64,000 nucleotides of DNA from positions 15,003,972 through 15,067,971 of the forward strand of contig JAAOOA010000060.1 in the NCBI GenBank assembly GCA_012861695.1, given 5' to 3'. This document shows, piece by piece, positions 28,116-41,547 of this stretch. The translations under genes were made by a program, and so were the position numbers. Position 1 is the stretch's first letter. Every line of letters starts with the position of its first letter. This DNA comes from Trematomus loennbergii. Its lineage: Eukaryota > Chordata > Actinopteri > Perciformes > Nototheniidae. The notes below the pieces were generated by a model. That model was not told the DNA's origin and searched no databases. It saw only the letters and a list, made by a program, of their open reading frames with translations.

Positions 28116-31100
28116 TTCACGATGTAAAGCAATTCATCTGTCTACAAAAAATTGAAGTACTCAAAAAGATGTGGTCACAGAAATCATATTTTTTTAGAAG
28201 ACTGTATAGAAGCATTATAATACCAGCAAACATATTTCAGCAACAATAACCACAGTGAATATTCATGTTGGCACTAAATTCTCCATGAAGGCAAATATGT
28301 TCTCAGGCCACTGTGATTCATCATCACTGATTGCGATTAGATCAAGCACTTGGAAAGCAGTGTGATAACAATGTTGCTGATGTGGAAGTGAGGATTTAAA
28401 GGGCTTATCATAAGTGCCTTGTTAAAGCTCTGTGATGATTAGGAACACTCAGTGCAGTGAAACGTGTTTTCCTGATAAAACTGTCACCACTAAAGCTTTA
28501 GGCACTTCTTTAAAGGCCCTTTAGGATGGAATTTATGAAAATTATCAATAAGAAATGAGTGGGTGTTTGTGTACAGTAGATTGTAAAATTGACCTTTAAG
28601 TAATTTATGTTTTCCACTGAGAAATGTACCCATAAATCAATAGGCGATGACATGACATCTTCACTTACACCAGTTGACAGTGTAATTCTTCATCATCGGC
28701 CAAATACAATATAAGTCTGCACTGCAACAAATCAACCATCAAGTTAAACGCGGGTGTTCCCATGTCGGATACTGTATAAGTGGACTTGAACTATGGCCCC
28801 TAGCACCTAACAGACACGACTGTGATATAAGGCTGAGAATTCACACACATTATCTATAAATATATATGATTATTTACATTACATTTTTTGTTCAGTCACT
28901 GCACATATTACAAATACATAGTAAGCCTTAGTTACATGCTGGTGAAAATGTGGATGTGGTGTTTACAGTATTTCATTTCAGAGTTAGACTAATTACATTT
29001 TTAACGAATACAGCAAACCCTCTGAGTGTTGACTGATTTTAGGGAGCCCCCCCTCATTTTTTCAGTTGTCATCAGTAGTGAAGGAGCTCCATCAGAGCAG
29101 CCGGTACAGCTGGTGGTCGCTCCGGTGTGTCTGATCTCTGGGGAGGAGAACCTAATACCGCCCCCCCTCTCTCCATGCTTGGACGAGTGTGCTCCCTGTA
29201 CCATGAGCAGCGGAGTATGTGATTACACTGTTTGGGTTGGCAGCCCAGACCGAAACTGTCCGCGTCTTTAAGAGCAGCCTGCCGGACTGTGAGGGGAAAA
29301 GACAGACATGACAGAGGAACTATTTCAAAAATCCCCTGTTTAGGTTAAAGGAGCTCTGCATTGTTTATATGGGTACAATGGAAGCATAATTCCTGACAAT
29401 CACCTCTGTGTGGAGGCATTGTGTTTGATGTTCACAGCTGAATTCGCTGAATGCACTGAGGTCATATCTGTAAATGAATGGTTTACCACAGTCATTGTTT
29501 ATGAGTCTGTGTAGGCCCAATTCTTAACGCAACACACTGGTGCGCAGTTCTTGTTTAAGCTAATTTACAAAACATTTTGTAAACTACTGTCCATTTCTCA
29601 AACGAGTGCATGAGTCGTAAGGCAGCTAATCAGTTTCATACATTAAAGTTTAAAAGTTACTTTTTTTTAAGATTAAGATGTAAAATCTATTGCCCGTTTG
29701 TCTGTCTATATCATTTTCATCAATGCGTGTATGGATGAGATCACGTAAAATGAGTGTAATGCCTATTTTTAATTGAAAAAAACAAACATGCAGCTGCACA
29801 TTCTTCTCTTCATTTTGAGATTGAATTCAACATTTCAGCATAAAGCCCATTTTATAATACATATTTTAGTTGATAGATTAATGCATTTTGGGAAACACTG
29901 TGTTGCCAAATTATTTCTTGTAGCTTAAAGCCAAGATACATCTTCTCTCCAGGGAAAAGGCCATAAGAAAATTCCCTTACTATGAATGATGAGGTTGAAT
30001 ATTCTGCAGCAGCCTCTTTCCCGTGTCCATCCTGTGAAAACAAACTAAGGCGGTTTGGAGCTGAATTCCTCTAACTATCTCTATACAAGAAGTCTGTATC
30101 TATTTTTGGGCTCAGCTCCTGCGTCCCACACATGTATGATTCCCCTGAGCGTCTGGTGACATATTTTTCCCAGAGAGCTATGTATACATGCGTCCTTGGT
30201 CATCTTTATTTGTCATACGTGCTCTCCCAGGTCAAGTATGAGCTTCCCAGAGACAAGATTTTGGGCAACATGGTGAGAAAACCAACAGAGTCATAGTAAG
30301 GGTTTCCAATGCCAACATAAATCTATGGGATTCAACATCTGACATCAAGAATTTGTGAGTTTCCTTACTCATGGATTAAAAATGAATGGCATATTGAGAC
30401 TGTTATATAGCTCAATTAAGATTTGCTGTTTTGCTTACTTAAGGTAATGGGAATCAGGGCTTTAACTGTGGAAAGATAGCATACATTCTTGCCTTATTTT
30501 TCCACAGTAGTTCCCAAAAAAGCATGTCATATTGAATCATTTTTGATTTGATATATATCAGATGCTTGGTCACTGTGGATCCTCCCCAGAGGACGGTGGT
30601 GGAGAGTCTCCAAGAGTGCAACAAGATCTGGATCTTTTCTCACATCTTTTTCTGTTGTTCTCCAAACACACACAATCTGTCAGCGTGTGTCAGATGCAGT
30701 AGCTCCATGTTATATGCTGTAAAACCTTTCATTGATGTGCACAATTTATGCAGGGTTTGAAAAAAGATACACATGTTTTTGGCTTTTTTTTTAATAAAGG
30801 AAAATGTAATCAAACAACCATTTTGTTCATAAAAAGTCCTAGAGTTAAATACAAAAGTAAAAAGGCAGTACACACGAAGTCTTCATGGCAGAGCAGACGA
30901 ATCTCAATGTAACCAATTTATTCTCGCCTCGCAAACATTTCATAATGTCATGTTGTCATGATGTTACTGGTAACGGATTGATATCAAGATCTTCTGCTGA
31001 CTCAATGAGAACAAAAGTAAATGGAATATTTATTTTGTAAGACTAAAAGCATTCACTAAAAGAAAGAACCATTTACTTTAAAATGTGTGTAAAGTGTGTA

Positions 31101-31164
31101 TTTTAGCCAAACTAGCACTCTAGATAACAATATCAGTTGCATGGCTGATTGAGCGTTCATTTTG
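28116..31164. other. Intergenic with one exon-like segment
   Basis: No confident gene was found. An exon-like stretch at 29066-29214 is entered separately. Confidence 0.4.
29066..29214 (+). other. Exon-like segment of unknown status
   Basis: A good acceptor (ctcattttttcag) is followed by 149 nt open in one frame (SSEGAPSEQPVQLVVAPVCL…) and the good donor GTATGT. It is more GC-rich and codon-balanced than its surroundings, but no partner exon and no known domain were found. It may be chance. Confidence 0.2.
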
Positions 31165-31475
31165 GTACACATTGAAATAGATCAAAGATTGTTGGATAGA
31201 TTACAAGGAAATCTTGTGCAAACATTCATGTGTCTTTCGAGAAAATAATGTTTGCAATACTTAAATTTACCACCAAACACCTGAACAAAAAATGATATTA
31301 AAATCAGCCTCAACAGAGTGCTAATTAGAAAATGTGAGCATGCTAACACGCTAAACTCAGTTGGTGATGGTAAATATTCTACCTGCTTAACTTCTGCCTT
31401 AGCATTGTCACTATGAGAAAGTTAGACAGATTAAGATAGCATTCATCTCAAAACCACTGTGCCAAATGACAGCTT
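31165..31475 (+). mobile_element. RTE-type LINE 3' UTR remnant
   Basis: Successive matches to a teleost LINE 3' UTR: TTGTTGGATAGATTACAAGG, AACATTCATGTGTC, GTGCTAATTAGAAAATGTGA, GCATGCTAACACGCTAAACT, CTACCTGCTTAAC, TTAGCATTGTCACTATGAG. No coding part is left. The family call comes from remembered consensus. Confidence 0.6.
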
Positions 31476-34400
31476 AAAAGCTGAAGACTCTCTTACTCCT
31501 TGAGAGATTGAGAGATCATCTGACATATTGTTTTAGTACCGTTGCATGCTTTTACAGATATAACAACTGATAAAACAAGCAGTGCTTACATTAAGCTGAA
31601 CATACAAGAGGTGAAGCCCCTGCAGTTTTGAGAAAAGCCATCTGACTTGTTTCGTGATGGATCATGCGTTCATCATTTTAGGTACTGCTGCCAAAATCTG
31701 TTTTCTTGGCTTGATAACAGAGGACATCATCTTTTGAGCACTTAACCATGGACATGAATTCCTCTTTCACAGATGTAAAGATAACAAAACCATTGAACAA
31801 GTGACTGACCAACATGAAACTGACAATAGAGACCGACCATACAGACTGACCATACAGACTGAAAATACAGACTGACTGCCTGCTTCCACTAAACTATTGG
31901 GTTTCAGTTTAATGGTCAGGGAATATTTGACATTTTCCCTTTTTTTCTTGGATGACCGATTTATGCATCATTTCCAACTTGGATATCTCTGAGCCTTTCT
32001 TTTCCTAGCTGTATTAAAACTCTTGCATATTAATGAAGTCTTTTATCAATTGAACCTGTGCCAAGTTCCAGGAAGGAGATCCTTTACAGGAAACTAAAAT
32101 TAGAACTGACTCAAATTTGGCAAGTCACACAAAAGTCCATAAATCGATCGCCTTCAGAGAGGACATTTTTAAGATGTTGTATTGAACTTTTCCCATTGAT
32201 TTAATTGTTTAAAGGGCCAAAGACCAAAACAATACATCTATAAACTAAAAGGGATCACTCCGATTGGTTTGTTAAAATGACAATATAGACCTACCTACAT
32301 TTAAAGAGGTTTTTGTGTTTATTTATTGAGTTTCCGAACCAGCCTTAAAAGTCAACCTGCTGGTGTCATCATTCAGTGACAGGTCTCCATCTGCAGTGAT
32401 GATTGATGGGGCACATTGAAATAGCATTAATGTGAGTTAGATATTGTTCAGGCAAGAATAATGACGGCATTGTATGGAACACATCTGAGTAAAATATGAT
32501 ATCAGCTTGCCTGCTTATTATATCAAGCCCAGTCATTTATCAACAAGAGGGCAACAGTCAGGGAAGAAAATCACTTTTTGATCCAAAAAACAATCAATCA
32601 CTGACTATTTACTGTAACAAGTTGATCATTTGCATGTGTATTTGAAATGAAAAAAACATTTGCATGCTTGTTATCTAAAAAGAAACAGTTTTGTGACAAA
32701 GGGAATGAGTGTGTGTAAGCAATAGTTCATCCTTTGTGTGCGATACAGCACATTCCTCTTTGACGTTCACAGAGCTTTTAATTCTTCTGTGCTGTTAAAT
32801 CTGATTCTCATAGCTTCTTTTGAACATTTTTCGCCTGAAGTAGCTTGAGGTCTTCATCTAGATAGAAACACTTGGATAAGGCAACATGGAAACAATTTGA
32901 TTGATTGAATGTTCCCATTTTAGTTTAATACCGGCTTTTTTAAAGGTTTCCTTCCCTAATCACTACAGCCTTTGCTAGCAGACAATAAACTCAACCCCGC
33001 ATGTCTGGCTTGATGTCTGCAATGCCATGATAGAAATGAGGAATGTTGTTGATTCGTCCTGCTGCTGTCTTTCACTCTGCAGAAAACCTCAAATTGCCAC
33101 TCGCAGGCAGAATAAAGTAACACAAAAAGTATGCTTTTCATGTAAGTGTCAGAATCTATGTACTTTAAACTAGTTACCAGAGATAGACAATCTGGCATTT
33201 CATTGCAATTCAAGCTAAGCTTCAACTGATTTTGTTTGTGTATTCCCTTTGTAAGTTACCGGAGCCACAAAAACCCACATTGGTCAACAGGCTGGAGCCT
33301 GAATGGAGCTTAGGTGGGTCAAGTGGCATTGACCTCTGCTGAGAGTTGAAACTTGACAGACATGTCCTTCTACTTAAACACAGTGTATTGACTTTGATCT
33401 AGTCTGTATTTCCACAGAGAAGTTGGTGCGTTTCTACTTTCTTTGTTTCCGAGACACCATTTGGCAGCCATTAGGATCTCATTCTGGAAGTGGATTCCAC
33501 ATTAAGCCATTGTGAATGGCATTTGTTGCATTTTGAGAGTATGGTGTCAGAGCAAACACATACAGTATATGGTCCAATATAAGCACACCAAGCACATTAA
33601 CATGTGCGTGCATGTACTTTTTATTTTATCCTAGAACAAATTCTAGAAGATGTGGGAAATCAACTAATGAAAGAAGACGGAGACAGGTGGTGCCCGAATA
33701 CTGAATCACTGCTTAACACATACGTGCATATATTCAAAATTACAGACTAAAGACATCTTAAAAGTACGTTGGGGAATTTCCCTTTAATGTCAGGTGGTCT
33801 GAAAAACAGTGCTGCTACGATGTCATTCACACAGCTGAACCATCACAGTGAGGTGAGAGGGCGAGGAAGTGATCCTGTAATGCACCGCTAATGTATAAAC
33901 CTGAACATGGTGCAACCTGACATATCAAACGTTATGCATTATGCTGATTATCGGCCAGCACAAAGTTACTTACTATTTAAAAGGATAAAAAAGTTATAAC
34001 CGTCATCATTTAACATATGTATTTTGTGTGCACGAAGGTGCTTAAGAAGTCAAATGAATTCATATTCAAGTACATTTATATTCAGTTTGTTAACTGCAGG
34101 CACAATTGAAAAAAACGTGATATTGTGAAACAATGTCATTATGTATTATTTTGACTCTCATGTACATCCAGTACCGTTTCTCTGGAGTCTGAAAATATAT
34201 CCTCATTTGTCATTTTGACACATTTGATTTGACTCCATGAAGCCACTTTTTCCTCCTCTGACATAAAACAGGCTGCTGAAAGGTCAACAGTGACATTTAG
34301 CTAATGACACATTACCTCACAAAGTGCACCACCCATTTATCTTTCTTCAGATTAATGATAAATGGCTCGTTAATCTAAATACAATCTACACTAATGTTAT

Positions 34401-34935
34401 TTAGATCGTTGCTCCATTTAGTGAGACCATCACTGTACATTTTCCAGTGCTGCTTTTAAAAAGTATATACAGTAATAGTTACAATAGTAGAGGTATGACA
34501 AATAAAATTGAAGAGATCACCCGTCCTTTGTCACACACATCTCCTATTCTACATTGGCAATGGATAAAGATTTAAAAAACTTCTACGAACATGAGAAAAC
34601 TTGAAGTAGTTTAATATTTTCCAAATGTTGTGTGTTTCCTCTTCGTCTCTTTGACCTCAGTTCTTCTCTGCAGTCACTACAGGTCAGACTTCTTCTGGCC
34701 AACAGCAGCTTTGGCAGAAGAGTTTTTTTTAAAGAAACTGTTTAAATTGGACTCCCCTGTCTGCTTTGTCACACAAACCAAGATAAATTGATGTCTGATG
34801 GGCTTTGTTCAGATAACAGAATGTACTCACTGGGACCCTGCAGGGTTTAAACACACATGCTGTGTGAGTGGGGTCTGTGTTCAGTACTAGACATGTGCAC
34901 AAGTGCAAGAACACGTGCGTATATTAACATAGAGT
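31476..34935. other. Intergenic; nothing recognised
   Basis: Short chance ORFs. A 13-bp unit GACCATACAGACT is repeated three times at 31835-31873. Confidence 0.45.
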
Positions 34936-34963
34936 TGTGTGTGTGTGTGTGTGTGTGTGTGTG
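34936..34963. repeat. (TG)n microsatellite, short
   Basis: Thirteen to fourteen TG units. Confidence 0.9.
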
Positions 34964-35946
34964 CACACGTCCAAAAATATTATAGGTGTTACAAAGATGA
35001 CCACTCAAAAACAACTGAGCAAAAACTGTATATGTTCAAATACCTACTGGGAGGATAGCATAAGGCCTTGAGGCAATCAAATGTAAAATCTATGATCGAT
35101 GAAACACAACAGGGGTTAAGAAATAGTACCATGGAAGGATAAGCCTCAACAGTTTTTATTATAACTACTGTCTTCTGAAGAAACATTTACTTTGAAAACA
35201 GTTGAAAGTATGATAAGTTAATTTGCTCCTGGTAATTTGAGGTTTGGGCGATTCTGTATCTCTTCATTATGTCTAGGTACAGTTAGCTACACAGCTCCTC
35301 GACTCTTGCTAATATATTAATATATTAGCAAGTGCTTATGAAAAAATACATCTGAAACAACTGAAGCTGATGACAGGTAGTGGAGAAGCAGAGCTTATCT
35401 CTGCCCAATATCCATGATTGGGTATACTTCCTGTAAGTGTATACTTTTATTCTACTTTTACAATTCATTTTGAACTAATTATATTTCCATCACACATTTA
35501 TATATGTATAATTAAAAATAATCCTATTTCTTTATTATTATATTATTATTAGTAGTAGTATTATTAGTTATTTTAATTGAAGTAGTTTTTGTCTTATTAT
35601 TGTCAAATTTTAGACAAGACAAATGAATGCTGTTGGTAATGTAGTCCTTAATATAGTATTGCCTATAATACTGAAAATCCCGGTTCGACCCTCATAACAT
35701 TAATCACCATTTCAGTTAAATTGAAATTAAACTCTGAATAGAGTGTTATTTTTGAGATGATCTAGGTCTAGGCAACACATCAATGTTAATGAACTGTAGG
35801 TTTCCAAAGGGTTGAGGCTAGTTAGTTTAACCATTTTGAATGAAATGGTTCAAATTAGATACAAAACTGCACTGTAATATTTGGTTGTTAGTTTGAACTA
35901 CACCAAAAAGGTTAGGTTGAATTAAAAATATGTTTACCACTTGTTA
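34964..35946. other. AT-rich intergenic stretch with a perfect palindrome
   Basis: It holds a 28-bp perfect palindrome at 35305-35332 and an ATT-rich simple stretch near 35535-35580. Nothing coding was seen. Confidence 0.5.
35305..35332. repeat. 28-bp perfect palindrome
   Basis: The half-site CTTGCTAATATATT is followed immediately by its exact reverse complement, with no spacer. The centre is AT-only and could extrude as a cruciform. Confidence 0.9.
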
Positions 35947-37558
35947 TCAAGTTAATGCACATTTTCTTTTCCATATATATGAATCTCTATTCCCCTGATG
36001 TGGTTTGGCAATAGCAACCACAACCAGCCCATGGTGAAGAGTATGGGCAGGAAGGCGCTGACGGGACAGCTCCGGAGGCCGGGCAGGACCCAGTGTCGGC
36101 CGGACAGGAACCGTAGCCGACGGGACAGGCGTAGACGGGATCCTGGACATGACATGGGCTGGTGTCAATGGGACCCCGGATGGAGCAAGGGCTGGTGTCG
36201 ACTGGACCCCCAACGGAACAGGACACAGAGTTGGCAGGACCCCTGGTGGAACAGGTGTCGGCGGGACCTCCAACAGGACAGGATACAGAGTTGGCAGGAC
36301 CCCCGGGAGAACAGGTGTCGGCGGGACCTCCAACAGGACAGGACACAGAGTTGGCAGGACCCCCGGCGGGACAGGTGTCGGCAGGACCCCCAGCAGAACA
36401 GTAGTCGGCGGGATCTCCAACGGCACAGGACATAGGGTTGGCAGGACCCCCGGCAGAAGAGTAGTCGGCGGGAACCCCAACGGGACAGGACATAGGGTTG
36501 GCAGGACCCCCGGCAGAACAGTAGTCGGCGGGACCTCCAACGGCACAGGACATGGGGTTGGCAGGACCCCCGGCAGAACAGTAGTCGGCGGGACCTCCAA
36601 CGGCACAGGACATAGGGTTAGCAGGACCCCCGGCAGAAGAGTAGTCGGCGGGACCTGTGGGACTTGTGTCGGGTTGTACGCCGACAGGACACGGGGAGCT
36701 GGAGTCGGCCGGAACGCCGACAGGACACGGGGAGCTGGCGTCGGCCGGACACCGACAGGAGACGAGGTGCTGGAGTCGGCCGGTACGTCACCAGGACACG
36801 GGGAGCTGGAGTGGGCCGGACCACCGACAGGACACGAGGGGCTGGAGTGGGCCGAACCACTGACATAACACGGGGGGCTGGCGTCGGCCGGGGAGCCGAA
36901 ACTGGAGCCGGAACCATGGCTGCTGGGGCCGGAACTGGGGCCGGAACCATGGCTGCTGGGGCCAGCACTGGGGCCGGAACCATGGCTGCTGGGGCCGGAA
37001 CTGGGGCCGGAACCATGGCTGCTGGGGCCAGGACTGAGGCTGGAACAATGGCTGCTGGGCCAGAACTGGGGCTGGAACCATGGCTGTGTGGGCCGGTACT
37101 GGAGCAGGCACCATGGCTGCTGGGCACGGAACCGGAACACGGAACCATGGCTGTGTGGGATGGTACTGGAGCACGGTACCATGACTGTGTGGGCCGGCAC
37201 TGGAGCACGGAAACATGACTGTAAGGTCCGGTTCTGGAGCAGTGACCATGGCTGCTGGGCACGGAACAGAAGCCTGGTCCCTGGCTGTGTGAGCCAGGTA
37301 ATGGAGCACGGAAGCATGGCTGTGTGGGCCGGTACTGGTGCACGGATCCATGGCTGTGTGGGCCGGTACTGGATTACGAGCTGGCTTCCTGACCTTGCGT
37401 TTCTTTGAGGTCTTTTGGAGGCTCCGTGGACCTCCAAACGCCAGGCGGGATCCCAAAAAAGGGTCAGAGAATGGAGACTGGCACTCAGGGCTACGTGAAA
37501 AAACTCTAAGAAATTCAGGCAACGAGCTCCTCAGCCATGGCACGTTATCCACCTCCAT
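35947..37558 (-). CDS. Proline-rich repeat ORF(s) over a GC-rich minisatellite, doubtful coding status
   Basis: On the minus strand, frames of 496, 256, 241 and 208 codons overlap, and a 239-codon frame runs on the plus strand. The minisatellite periods are multiples of three, so every frame stays open and ORF length is weak evidence. The best candidate begins with ATG at 37558 (MEVDNVPWLRSSLPEFLRVF, then a basic KTSKKRKVRKPARN patch) and runs into proline-rich repeats; non-repetitive sequence at this start makes it more believable than the rest. It lies just downstream, in transcription sense, of the LTR-like module at 37712-38127, as the internal region of a retroelement would. No protease, reverse transcriptase or integrase is present. 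It may be the gag-like part of a non-autonomous element. Confidence 0.3.
36190..36660. repeat. Minisatellite block A, 60-bp unit
   Basis: About 7.5 copies. The phrase TTGGCAGGACCCC recurs every 60 bp (one 87-bp step). On the minus strand one frame reads GGPANPMSCAVGGPADYCSA per unit and another reads proline- and valine-rich repeats. Confidence 0.9.
36664..36895. repeat. Minisatellite block B, about 42-bp unit
   Basis: Five to six diverged copies of ACAGGACACGGGGAGCTGGA plus TCGGCCGG-type sequence. Confidence 0.8.
36899..37075. repeat. Minisatellite block C, 33-bp unit
   Basis: Five copies built on GGAACCATGGCTGCTGGGGC, nearly identical in the first four. Confidence 0.9.
37076..37380. repeat. 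Minisatellite block D, about 39-bp unit
   Basis: Diverged copies of CATGGCTGTGTGGGCCGGTA followed by CTGGAGCACGGA. It shares the ACCATGGCTG core with block C, so the two probably have a common origin. Confidence 0.8.
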
Positions 37559-37711
37559 TGTGCTTTTTTGAGGACAGCCTCTTTCTCCCTTCTAGTCGAG
37601 GTTATACTCCACTCAGCATAAAGAAATCGAAGGAGTAATCCAGAAAGCAAATCAAAATCAAATCAAAATCAAAATCATAATCCGCTGGGTCCATAATTGG
37701 TCGGTTCATTC

Positions 37712-38127
37712 TGTTAGGTTGCGTGGAAAGGGTAGGACCCAAATGCAGACTACAGAAAAGGTAAAAAGGTCTAGAAACAAAAAGCGAGCTTTATTTTAAA
37801 AGCTGAACAAAAACATGGCATGAAACACATAGGTAGCACAAAAACTGACCGTGACCAACATGGAGGGAGACAGAGAGACAATGAACCGACAAGGCACACA
37901 GGGGAAGACAAGACTAAATACAGAGAGGGGTAATCACAAGACAAGACACAGCTGGGTAAGGGAGGCAGAAACACAAGGGCAACAGGTGAACACAATCAGA
38001 CAATCAGACACACCAGGGAAACTAACGACGGGAAGGCAAACACAGGAAGAAGGATCAGACAAGACACAAGGAGGAAAACATTTCAAATAAAAGGTGGAAA
38101 ATGAAAAAACAATCCAAAACCGTGACA
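37712..38127 (-). mobile_element. LTR-like module, 416 bp (TG…CA ends, internal AATAAA)
   Basis: On the minus strand it runs from TGTCACGGTTTTGG to CCACGCAACCTAACA: TG/CA ends, pyrimidine-rich body, AATAAAGCTCGC poly(A) signal and CTGCATTTGGGTCCTACC before the end. This is the architecture of widespread teleost LTRs. The sequence that follows on the same strand contains an ATGGACCCAGCGGATTATG start-like context, a (TTTGAT)n stretch and then the proline-rich ORF. No second copy of the module and no matching 5-bp flanks were found, so the element is truncated or this is a rearranged solo module. Confidence 0.55.
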
Positions 38128-38131
38128 CTAC

Positions 38132-38488
38132 ATGGAGAAGGAAAGAGAACGCTTCAACAAAGAACTCAGGGAGCAACTTGTGGAAACAAAGGCCTTTCAA
38201 ACTGAATACGATGCTATGTCTGATGACAGGAAGTCCTTCCTGATTGATAAGGAAGAGATGGCCATGATGAGCAAGGCCTACATTTGTGAAAAGACAGGCA
38301 TCCAAAGATCAAGAGTTGTTATACAGATGGAGAAAGAGAACATGGAAAGAGAAAGAAAGGCCATCAAAAAAGACGCCATGTCTGATGTGAGAAGGTCATT
38401 ATCTCTGACAAATCCTCCTCCTGCTCCGACTCCGTTTGGTCCTGCAAAGACAAACAGGGAAACTGCTCCCAGAAACGAAACCATCTGA
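38132..38488 (+). CDS. Unrecognised coiled-coil ORF abutting the LTR-like module
   Basis: The frame has 118 codons, with ATG at 38132 only 4 bp after the LTR-like end and TGA at 38486-38488. The protein is lysine- and glutamate-rich with heptad-like spacing (MEKERERFNKELREQL…), then a proline-rich end (NPPPAPTPFGPAKTN). Two halves resemble each other: MEKERERF…DAMSDDRKS and MEKENMERERK…DAMSDVRRS. Composition looks coding, unlike neighbouring chance ORFs. It could be the terminal exon of a gene, a retrocopy cut by the LTR insertion, or part of the same element. The family was not recognised. Confidence 0.4.
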   Translation: MEKERERFNKELREQLVETKAFQTEYDAMSDDRKSFLIDKEEMAMMSKAYICEKTGIQRSRVVIQMEKENMERERKAIKKDAMSDVRRSLSLTNPPPAPTPFGPAKTNRETAPRNETI

Positions 38489-40075
<1,587 letters not shown>

Positions 40076-40972
40076 TTAGGAAACAAATGCAAAAGAAAAT
40101 ATGCAAGAATATCGCCATGTTCCATTATGTTGATTCTTGAAAAGTGTGCGACGTTGTCCCTTGACAAGAACAAACTAAATTGTTCTCATAACTTCCTCAA
40201 ATTAAATAAAGCTTTCTCTGGCTTTTTATTTTTTTTAATGCAATCTTTCCACTTACATCAAACACCCAGTTACATACAGAAATTGAGCAACTGACCAAAA
40301 CCACCCAACAATTGTGATGATCAGTCACCTTATCACCTCTAACCTCAGTCTGGTAAACTGACGGATATTTATATTGTAATGTTGTTTTTTTGAGGAGTAA
40401 AGCGCTGTTTGCAATCATTCTTTTTCCACTGTGTGGTAGCAGAGAGACAGTAGGTGGTCTGTGTTCATGGGAACTTTTTCTGTTTTGTTTAATGTGGCCA
40501 AAGTGAAGTCAGTGGCATGATGTGATGAGGGACACAATAATATTTGAATAAATTCACATACAAACAACTCTGACCTTCTTGTAAGACATTGTATGAACAC
40601 ATTGTAATTTAGCGTCCCTGTGACTCTTTCAGAACTTTCACTCCTGTTTTTTTTAACAAAAGTATCATGAATTAAGAAGGCTATTCTTCAGAGTTTGAAC
40701 CATATGTTTCATATATTTTGTAGGGGATGCACCCCTTTGAACCTTTTGAGAACCGATTTTTCACGAAATGTTTTGCTGCTGTTTTTGAGTTCTCAGCCCA
40801 AAATATTTTCTCTAAGATCTGAAAAAGAAAAGAAAAGTGTTCCTATGGTAGCCAACACGTACAAACGCGCTACAGCAGCCCAACACATTTCCATTAGGAG
40901 AAACATTGGACTCTTTCCACAGATTTCCACAGTATTCCTCCTCGCCAAACATTAGCTGACCTTTCCTTCCCC
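40076..40972. other. Intergenic; nothing recognised
   Basis: Short chance ORFs only. Confidence 0.45.
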
Positions 40973-40975
40973 TAA

Positions 40976-41544
40976 CGGACCGTCTCCACAGCAGCGTTAA
41001 AAAAATCTTGGAGGTGGGCGTATCTGAGGCTTGGGGATTTTTTTGCGATCAACCAATCACATGAATCTCCCGCCCGCGACATACGAAGCCAAAAAGCCCG
41101 AAGTAAACTGGATATAAACTCCCCAAAACAGGCGAAAACAGGCGAAAAACTCTGCCACCCTCCATGCCTGGCTCCTCCGGTTTATATCCCGGTAGGTCTG
41201 GTCATAAAGCACCGGGTGATTGATTCGCTACCGCTAATTTCTCCTCAATTTTTTGGAATATGAGGAAATGACCTGCGGTATGTCTCTCCCAGCATACACG
41301 ACGTTTGATTGGCTAGAGCTTGAACTGTCAGATTTGCGTACACGGGATTTGATTGGCTGACGCTTCCTCCTCAGCTTCAAAAGTTGAACATTGTTCAACT
41401 TTGGATCTTGAAAATCCTGAGAATCTCCGCTCGCCTGCCCACAATGCATTTCGGCGAAAAGTGAGGGAAAGTGACGTCACCCCATTCAAAGTGAATGGGC
41501 AGAAGCGTTTCAAGATTTTTTAACGCTGCTGTGGAGACGGCCCG
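40976..41544. mobile_element. Harbinger-like MITE, copy 2 (569 bp, TAA duplication)
   Basis: Same terminal repeats as the copy at 21917-22503 (CCGTCTCCACAGCAGCGTTA), with TAA at 40973-40975 and 41545-41547. It is in the same orientation and shares the GTGACGTCACCCCATTCAAA segment. The MADF-like frame is broken by indels around 41150-41250. Confidence 0.75.
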
Positions 41545-41547
41545 TAA

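Noticed and set aside
35680..35695. CCCGGTTCGACCC resembling a Pol III B box
   Set aside because: Isolated partial match with no other tRNA or SINE sequence around it.
36149..36868. 239-codon plus-strand ORF over the minisatellite
   Set aside because: The 60-bp unit keeps all frames open; nothing non-repetitive supports this strand.
36190..37380. CRISPR-like appearance of regularly repeated units
   Set aside because: Units are contiguous tandem repeats without unique spacers, in a vertebrate genome.
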